A stretch of 64,000 nt of DNA from Hamiltosporidium tvaerminnensis. Taxonomy: Eukaryota; Microsporidia; Dubosqiidae. The notes under the pieces were generated by a model. That model was not told where the DNA came from. It did no database searches and saw nothing but the letters and a program-made list of their open reading frames with translations. The stretch spans positions 186,001-250,000 of the forward strand of contig CM061249.1 of NCBI GenBank assembly GCA_022605425.2, in the 5' to 3' direction. The position numbers and the translations under genes were made by a program. Numbering within the stretch: the first letter of the stretch is position 1; the number at the start of each line of letters is the position of its first letter. Shown in pieces: positions 56,925 through 64,000 of the stretch.

Positions 56925-57182
56925 ATGTATTTTAAAATGTTATTTTTTTACATTTTCTTTTTAAAAAATGCAAAAATATATGCTTTTGGAATCCAAACTA
57001 GTCTTGTTAGTGTAACGATGTCTTTGAAAATGTATATTCTGATTTATAAAGACATTGTTTTGAGAATAGATATAATAAATTGTTTATTTGTTCAATCCGA
57101 ATTTTTGCAATGCATTTGGCATTCTCCACTTTATTTTTTTCATTTTATACGCCACTTTCTTTATAATCGATTCATCTTCTAG
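56925..57182 (+). CDS. possible small hydrophobic protein, 85 aa
   Basis: An ATG-started frame just downstream of the LRR gene on the same strand. It begins MYFKMLFFYIFFLKNAKIYAFG, which resembles a signal peptide, and is rich in Phe, Ile and Tyr. There is no similarity to the A/B/C family or to any known domain that I can see. In such AT-rich DNA a frame of this size can occur by chance. Confidence 0.25.
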   Translation: MYFKMLFFYIFFLKNAKIYAFGIQTSLVSVTMSLKMYILIYKDIVLRIDIINCLFVQSEFLQCIWHSPLYFFHFIRHFLYNRFIF

Positions 57183-58084
57183 ATTTTGAATTGTTACATA
57201 ATCTCGGATATTTTATTTAGAATTAAAGTTTTGAAATTTTATTTATTTTTTTATAACGCCTTCTCATGAACGAACAACCACGCTATTTTAGTATGAACTT
57301 TTTAAAAAACAAGTTGTGCTAAAAATTTATTAAAATATACCTTTAAGATAGCCAGAACACTATAAAGAAACTATTATTTAGTTTATTGTTTAGGATAATT
57401 TGTAAATTGCGGTATCAAATACTAAACAATCATTAAACAATAAATTTATCCTCTAGTATTGTTCAAATGCCTGTATTTGTACATTTTAAATCTTGTCTTA
57501 TGATAAAAATATGTATCAAAACAAAATTGAATATAATATAAAAACTTTTTAAAGCCTAATAAAACATAGATAGAGTATTCTTATATTTTTTAGAACTAAT
57601 ATTTTCTCAATTAGAAGCGCTACTCTAAAAAAATTCATAAATAGTGCATTTGGTGCATCATATGATTTACAAGGTAAATATAACTTGGGCTTATTATATG
57701 TTCAACCAGAATATTAAAAGTTTTCTAAACTATATAACATAGGCCATGTCGCCATCATGTTAGCTTATTTATCTACTGTTTGTAATTACGACAATTTACC
57801 GCGTTTTTCTTGCCTACTATTATCCTTCATTTAACAAGATTGGGATTTTTCCTGTCCTTCATTTCTACCAAATGTACCTAGAACATTTTTTTAGGATATA
57901 AGTATTTGATTTTGAGGCACCTCGGAAAATGCTGAATTTTTTGTCTGTAGCTATGTTTATTTCTAGAAACTCTGCTTTTGGTATTCTTTTATATGGGTAT
58001 ATTAGAAACATATCCTACAGAAATATATTCATAATATATTCAAGAAAATATCATTATGGTATATTAAAAAATAAAATTAAAATT
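57183..58084. other. gene-free region
   Basis: AT-rich. An ATG-started 75-codon frame at 57929-58156 runs into the R700 repeat and is judged fortuitous. Nothing else seen. Confidence 0.3.
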
Positions 58085-58812
58085 TACTCAATAGTGGAGG
58101 GGGATAACCACATAAAAAACTTTCTGCTTGGCAATGAGTGTGTGAAACTGGTATGAGGTTATTGTTTGGATTTTTGGTGGAAATAAAACCACACTACATC
58201 TTCGGTTGTTCCATAGAACTTTTTATGAGCCAAGAGAGCTAAGAAATGGAGAAACTTTTTCTACAAATATATTTGTAGTTTTTTATGTAATCAGATTGTA
58301 GACCGCGGCTAAACATTTAGATCATTGCCATGTAAAAGCATGGAAACCTAGCCTTGCTAACTCGGGTTAGAAGACTTATTGCCTGGGAGATATAAAAATA
58401 AAACCCGTTAAAAGCCGGGAAAGCTAAGTAGCAAGTTATATCTGTTGGTATGACATTGCATTGTCTAGGTGGACTTCATGTAAGTCTTTGAAATATATCA
58501 TGGCTAGAAGTATATTGGGTTCAGAAAGTGTAGAGTAAGTGGGAATGCTGCATAGTCTTGGGAGAGCACGGGGAGCTTCGGCCTTCAGTCACACTCCATG
58601 AAACGACATTAACGAACTCCGGCCAACTGCCTCACCTAGTAATTGGTTTCTACACACCTGGTAGATGAAATTCTTTAAGATGTAGGTATCGCGGGGTTAC
58701 CGATGGAGTGTTGGGTAGCAGTTATTTATGTTAAACCTAGAACTGCGTTAATGTCATGAAAACAAATATAACACTTGCCACTGTGAAAAAAGATGTGATA
58801 CTTTTAAATAAA
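58085..58812 (+). repeat. R700 repeat, copy e
   Basis: Inverted relative to 22150-22875. It starts around GTGGAGGGGGATAACC and ends around GATACTTTTAAATAAAG. It is less AT-rich than its surroundings. Coding-like remnants (IFGC, LRNGETFSTNIFVVFYVIRL) survive across two frames. No terminal inverted repeats or clear duplications were found. The terminal TTAAATAAA recalls the LINE and SINE ends, but the match is short. Confidence 0.8.
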
Positions 58813-58845
58813 GATTTTATTTTCTTTAATATTTTTTTTCAAACT

Positions 58846-58853
58846 ATTATAAT
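58846..58853 (+). repeat. target-site duplication of LINE L5, 3' side
   Basis: ATTATAAT, repeated at 60231-60238. Eight bases in AT-rich DNA, so only moderate support by itself. Confidence 0.55.
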
Positions 58854-60230
58854 TTTTATTTAATAAAATTCTGGGTTAAAAATTCTTTAAGGCTCATAAA
58901 AATTTCTTTCTACCTGTTTAACCATTATCCTTTCTTCTTCTAAATCCAAATAGTGAATTTGTTTATCGTCGGTTTCTTCTTTTGAAAAAGAGGTGCATTA
59001 TTTTTTAGTTTAATATTTCTTTAACATCATCTTCGTAGTTGCTGGCTGCTTTTAAAGGAGGCATTGGCTCTTCATGTATTTCGGCTCTCTTAATAACACC
59101 CATTAAAACTCTCACCCAGATCTCTTCGGCATTAGGTCCCGACTCAAGTTCTCTTTTTCGATCAAAAGAAATGTTTCGACTGTCTTCTTGAGTACTACTA
59201 ATAGAATGTATGCCTCTACATTCATGAGTATTTTTGGTGTTTATAAATGCCTCTTATGGTATTTTTCCAGAATCCTGTTTCGAGTTGTCACATAGAATTA
59301 TCCCCACACTACTTTGGGAAAAAAACCCTAATTATTTGATACTAAGTCATACATCTTTAGTTGCCCGGGTTCCTTTATTTAAAGTAAGTTTAGTAAGTAA
59401 GTCCTACCTCAGGGTGTTACCATATTTTATCTCTTGTCAAAAACATTATTCGGATCTGTTATTCCGAATCTTGACGTCAGTTTTTATTCTAGTATCATCT
59501 CTAATCTTCATATGCCCCATATTTAGGATTTCTAGAACAAAGTGGCTCATAATTTGTGTCAAATACTTAAGCTTAACTCTGTTTCGTAGGGGGGAAATTT
59601 AGACATCTAACTATTTCAGTATGCTGTCTGTTATATTCATGTCCGATAATTTTCATACATTTTGCCTCCAAACAAATTACGGTTTTTCTAGGATAATTGA
59701 AATGCTGGCATACACATGCTGCACTTTAGAATACGTTTCAATTTGTATATAGCAGAAGACTCTCCATTACCCGAGATGCCTTATTTTTATTTAACTATCT
59801 TGAGGATTCAATTACATTTACTATTTATTCATTGGTAGCAATTAATAACTTTTAACCGTGTTTTCGTTTTTCTATTTCAATATATAATTTTGTCAGCTTA
59901 GTCTCCTCAAATTTTTTTATATGACTTCTTCTTCCAACCTATATTTTACCTTTAAGAAGCCTTTTATAGTGCAGAATGAGTTTAATTTGTATTCTCCATT
60001 TTTGTGATTGCTGCTTTTCAAGTTGATATTTCTTCACATTTTTCTAGACAATCCAAGAGCTGCAGAAACATATTTTTGCGAAGCAATTCAGCGCTATTTA
60101 GGTCGATTTCGTGTTTCTTGCTAGAAAGGTATAGCTTTCATTTACATTCTAGGCTTAAATGTATTTTGTTGTTTTATAACACTGTACGGGCCGTATCATT
60201 CAACCTTGAGAAGTTGCCATCTCAAGTCAA
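58854..60230 (-). mobile_element. 5'-truncated LINE copy L5
   Basis: The last 1.4 kb of the LINE in minus orientation. It begins (3' end) with the conserved TTATTTAATAAAATTCTGGG, covers the acidic tail, endonuclease and CCHC region, and stops abruptly in the RT-thumb region, at the point matching L1 around 11020. It carries many frameshifts and stops, and the frames 59234-59602 and 60004-60237 are fragments. Possible 8-bp duplication ATTATAAT. Confidence 0.88.
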
Positions 60231-60239
60231 ATTATAATA

Positions 60240-62821
60240 TATAAACTAAGATAATATTGGATTATTAAACCAATTTTTATCAGAATTGAATATTAAACGA
60301 TCATCTTGAAAATATGAGATGATCTATATATTTTACTTTATAGTTTAAGTATTGAGTATTAATTATTTATTTTCACCTGAAATAAAAATAAACAATAAAA
60401 TTAAATGAATAAGATAGCAACGACTAATTTACATTTACTTGATTGTATCTTTTCTAAATATTCAACAATATTCTACAAAACTTTACAAATAACAAATAAA
60501 GATATAAATGACAAGTAAATGGTAGTACAACAATTTAAGATGTCTATAAATGTATAATGATGAAAAAGGACAACATGGTTATAGTATTAAACCATGTATG
60601 CCTTCTCTGTGCCTAGAATAAAACTAGAAATATTTATAAATTAAAAATGTAGGGATATAAATTCGAATTGTGGTTTTTAATTTTAATGCTGCAAAATCGT
60701 TTTAATCATTTGAAATATAAACCATAAAGCAATTTTTATACTTATTTTTGCGTTTTAATTAGGCAAAAAGTAAAAAAAATATTTACGCACGCATGTCATC
60801 TATAAAGTTGTTATTATGTTAAAAAATTTCCTGATTTAAAATTTAACAGTAACTGTTTTCGTTTTTAAAATATCCTTGGTTATAAGTTATATTTTGCATT
60901 TTTTTTAAATTATTTCCTAGAAAGTATAATTAGATATAGGTACATTCATTTTTCAATTTTCTTGATCATTTTATCGCTTTTGATTTTATTGACCAACACT
61001 TTATGTTTGACTATTTTTGATATTTTTAGTCGATATTTCGTGTACAATCTTTGTATTCATAAGTAGCAATTTAAAAATTTTTAGTATTGTTTCTCAAATC
61101 ATTCTTTTTTTGTTTTTTTTTTATATAATTTTCGTGTTTCCCATTTCTGTCTGAGCATCTGATGATGCAAAAAAGCTTTTTTGATTTTTTTTTGAATTTA
61201 TTTTTTTGTTATCAAAATTAGAATGTACATAACAATTTTGAATACTATGGCGAATTGTACGACTAAAACTTCAATATATTTGAAAGGGCAGAGATAACGC
61301 TTACAACATGTTATACAAGTACTGTTAAAAAGGAGCATATAAAAAATGTGTTTATATCTTATTTGAAAACTTGAACCGTTGACCATACCAAAAAGCAAGT
61401 TACATCAATATTTACGTTTATGTAATTTGAAGTAAATACAGCAAAATAATTCTGATTTACATAAAATATTATTCATAAAATCTTACTTAAATGTATATAA
61501 TTGCTATATTATTCTAAAATTTGATTTCAGTTAAAATTTTCTTCTGATGTGATTTCTAACACCCATTTTAGCGAAGTTTTTAAACTTTAAAGAAATTTAT
61601 CTAATTTAAATACTTTAAATTTTATTTATAAATCAAAGTCAAAATAAACATCAAAACCCTATGATAACCACTAATCATCGTTTTTCTTGATGAGCATTGT
61701 AGATTTGGTCGCAAAATGCATTGTGAGATTCAGGTTTTTTAAAAAAAATTTTCTTATTTTTCTCACTTTATACACATCCTCAAGTTTAATATATTAGGAG
61801 ATGTGTTTATCACATGTTTTTTTCTTTTAACATCATAAAAGAGAATTTGTAATATTATGTCGTTGACTCTTTTATGTTTAATGATACCGAAAATAAATTT
61901 TTTACATTTAATATCGTATTAAAATAGATCGATCTAAGATATTTATAATTTATGTTATATCATTCTTTCTTTATCCAAATTAACATCAATAAAGCCTTTT
62001 CATGAAATAATAAAAGTTTTTTTGTCTTTTCTTTCGTTGGAAAGGTTGCTTTTTTTGATTAAATTTCTTTATTTCTTTCTAGACATTACAAGTGTTGCAA
62101 ACCTCTATATTAAATCTCGGATCAGCATTTAATAGACACTTTCTAGATTTATATCTAATTTTTCTTTCAATATTCGCATATTATCCCATGGAAGATAATT
62201 TTAAACATACTCCTTATATCATATCTCTAGCCTAGATAAATTACAGGCTAAATCAAATTAGTCCCCTGCGGTTTTGATTTAAGATATAGCATATTTGAAT
62301 GTGCATGAAATGAATTTCTTAGATATAATTCTGAGAAAAATAATTCTTTCATTTTGTTTGTAGCATATATAAAACTTCTAAATATTAACTTTGATCTAGA
62401 TCTGTGGGATCGCCTTTATCTCGTATAGTATTCTCCACGTGTGATTTTCGATTGAAAAATTAATATTCTTCTCTCATTTTTAATTGAAACTGACTTCTGT
62501 ATGCTTGCCCTCCACCCCAGTCTTTATAATAACCTTTATTTCTATATTAATTGAACCTGGAGTATGTCTATGTACTATTCATAGGTGTATATTATCAAAA
62601 AAAAGGAAATTTTGTGCAATAAAAACTCGTTTTATATGCATTTTATTCCATGTCTACACTTGCGCTTGAATCATAATGTTCTAAAAAATAACACAAACAA
62701 AGAGCCAATAAACCATTTTCCTATGTATTTTCTTTTTAACATTTTATCAAATTAATGTTAGGTGTAATATAATTTTATCGTTTTTTTATTCATTAAAGTT
62801 AATTTATATGTTTGAAAATAA
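60240..62821. other. 2.6-kb gene-free region
   Basis: No reading frame with family resemblance, no RNA gene and no known repeat were recognised. There are occasional less AT-rich patches near 62170-62280 and 62480-62560. Confidence 0.35.
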
Positions 62822-63053
62822 AATTCATTATCATCAGCGCCATAGCCCTGCATGAGCCTTTGCGGCCCTCCGTACTACTGCTCACCGATCTTTTTTCAGT
62901 GAGATAGTTTACTTTTTCAGTTTCGTAACGAGATCGTTTTAAATGATAGGTGGTTAGCCCTACTCTCATCCCTCAATATGGACGATCAGTCTCTTTTAGT
63001 CGCCTCTTACGATAAGCAGAGAATACTCCAAGCCAATTTTGCTCTCGGCATAA
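62822..63053 (-). mobile_element. short retroposon S2, copy 4
   Basis: Minus-strand copy with a well-kept 5' part (GAGCAAAATTGGCTTGGAGT, TATCGTAAGAGGCGACTAAA) and AGTAGGGCTAAC. The hairpin bases of copy 1 are altered. The tail is GATGATAATGAA. No clear duplication. Confidence 0.8.
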
Positions 63054-63253
63054 ACTACAGTTTACCATAAAAAATTATTTTCAAACTTTTTTATATCGAT
63101 TTAAAATTTTTAGAAAAATCAATATTTCAATTCACTAAGTAAAATTAATTTAATAAAAGATAAATTTTAATTGTGGTTTATTAATTCATGATATTTCTAA
63201 ATAATTTATGATTTAATAATTTTTATATCAAAAATTCTTTAAAAAATATTTAA

Positions 63254-63373
63254 TTATTCTCTGATAAATAGAATATGAAGTAAATTTAAATTATTAATTA
63301 GATTATTACAATTCATAATGATTAAATTAATATCATATTGATAGTATTTTGGTATTTATTTATCAGAGAATAA
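63254..63373. repeat. 17-bp perfect inverted repeat
   Basis: TTATTCTCTGATAAATA at 63254-63270 and its reverse complement at 63357-63373, separated by 86 bases. It could form a cruciform or mark a small element. Confidence 0.7.
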
Positions 63374-63375
63374 AA

Positions 63376-63505
63376 ATTGATTTTAAAAACTAATAAATTA
63401 TTAATTACTAATTAAAATATATTAATATTTATAGTAATAGATACATTGATTTTAAAAACCTATGAATTATTAATTACTAATTAAATATATTAATTGAATT
63501 AAAAT
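63376..63505. repeat. 69-bp tandem pair
   Basis: Two similar units begin with ATTGATTTTAAAAAC at 63376 and 63445 and continue with AATTATTAATTACTAATTAA. Confidence 0.7.
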
Positions 63506-63769
63506 ATACCACAAGTAAATAAAAAAATGCATTCTATTTTATTTTCTAACAACCTAAATCTATTAAAATCCACACAAATCTATTAAAATTTACTTAAAAT
63601 TTTACTTACAACTTTTTTCATATTTTTTATTAAATAAAAGGTTCTTTAAATAGAAGCTTAGTTTATTTAAATCTTAAAAGAAAGAACTTATTTTTTATTC
63701 TTATTTCTTAAAAAAATTAATATTTATTTATAAATAGAAATATAAAATAACAGATATTCAATTACCTGA

Positions 63770-64000
63770 ATATAAAAATAAATTCTAATGAATAAGCATA
63801 TCTGTAATAAATAACTAAATCTAATGAGTAAGTATATCTATCTCTAGTAAATAACACCCTACCTATCTAGTAATTAACACCCTACATATATCTAGTAAAT
63901 AACACCCTCATACTCCTATTATTAATTAACACCCTACCTACCTATCTCTCTATAATTAACACCCTACCTACCTATCTCTCTAGTAATTAACACCCTACCT
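63770..64000. repeat. degenerate minisatellite with AACACCCTA core, running to the window edge
   Basis: AACACCCT occurs at about 63853, 63876, 63901, 63928, 63958 and 63989, spaced 23-31 bases, with CTACCTATCTCTCTAGTAATT-like sequence between. An earlier section (63785-63850) repeats TCTAATGAATAAGCATATCT-like units. The array continues beyond the window. It is not a simple telomere repeat. Confidence 0.75.

Noticed and set aside
57929-58156. 75-codon ATG-started frame
   Set aside because: Its 3' third is R700 repeat sequence and the rest has no supporting feature.
63853-64000. CRISPR array or telomere
   Set aside because: Units are irregular in length and diverged with no unique spacers, the genome is eukaryotic, and the core is not a uniform short telomere repeat.

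Overview
The window reads as a piece of a large, AT-rich, transposon-laden microsporidian genome. The grounds are: (i) compact, divergent versions of conserved eukaryotic proteins (ribosomal protein S6, an eIF3b-like factor, a BIR/survivin-type protein, a RhoGAP, a WD40-like propeller); (ii) a 36-nt spliceosomal intron directly after the second codon of the S6 gene, the usual microsporidian position for introns in ribosomal protein genes; (iii) a run of C residues just upstream of the ATG of five genes, the known microsporidian CCC-like start signal; and (iv) gene-poor sequence between them filled with decayed retroelements. The organism is inferred from these traits and not from any database match. 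Large-genome microsporidia such as Hamiltosporidium fit, but I cannot name the species.

Layout. 1-0.8 kb is a dispersed repeat copy. 1.7-2.5 kb is RPS6 with its intron (minus). 3-4.6 kb is a decayed LINE fragment expanded into an 81-bp minisatellite and hit by a 229-bp retroposon (S2). 5.2-9.4 kb holds a small unknown gene (plus), eIF3b-like (minus) and RhoGAP (minus). 9.6-13.4 kb is LINE copy L1 (minus). 13.8-14.6 kb is the BIR gene (plus). 14.6-18.7 kb is repeats and a LINE remnant. 19.0-20.6 kb is a 522-aa putative secreted protein (minus). 21-26.6 kb is repeats plus decayed LINE L4. 27.8 kb is a small secreted-protein family member. 28.5-29.4 kb is the WD40-like gene (minus). 29.6-34.3 kb is truncated LINE L6 and nearly full-length LINE L2 (plus). 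35-50.4 kb is almost all repeats (S2, a hairpin-ended repeat, a tRNA-derived SINE, LINEs L7, L3 and L8) with two more members of the small secreted family. 50.4-54.5 kb has no recognisable gene. 54.5-56.9 kb is a 784-aa LRR protein with an N-terminal hydrophobic segment. 58-60.2 kb is a repeat and truncated LINE L5. 62.8-64 kb is S2 and a terminal minisatellite.

Mobile elements dominate. One LINE family of the restriction-like-endonuclease type (RT, then CCHC, then PD-(D/E)xK; R4/Dong-like) has six full-length-class copies and at least four fragments. Two copies (L1, L2) are very similar, lie in opposite orientations and have clear 13-16 bp target-site duplications, but each carries its own disabling mutations. 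A tRNA-derived SINE ends in the same dozen bases as the LINE and also has a 13-bp duplication, so it is probably mobilised by the LINE. S2 has a different GAAT-type tail, suggesting another mobilising machine.

The most novel items are the LINE/SINE pair, the S2 retroposon, and a three-member family of small putative secreted proteins that share an upstream element at fixed spacing.
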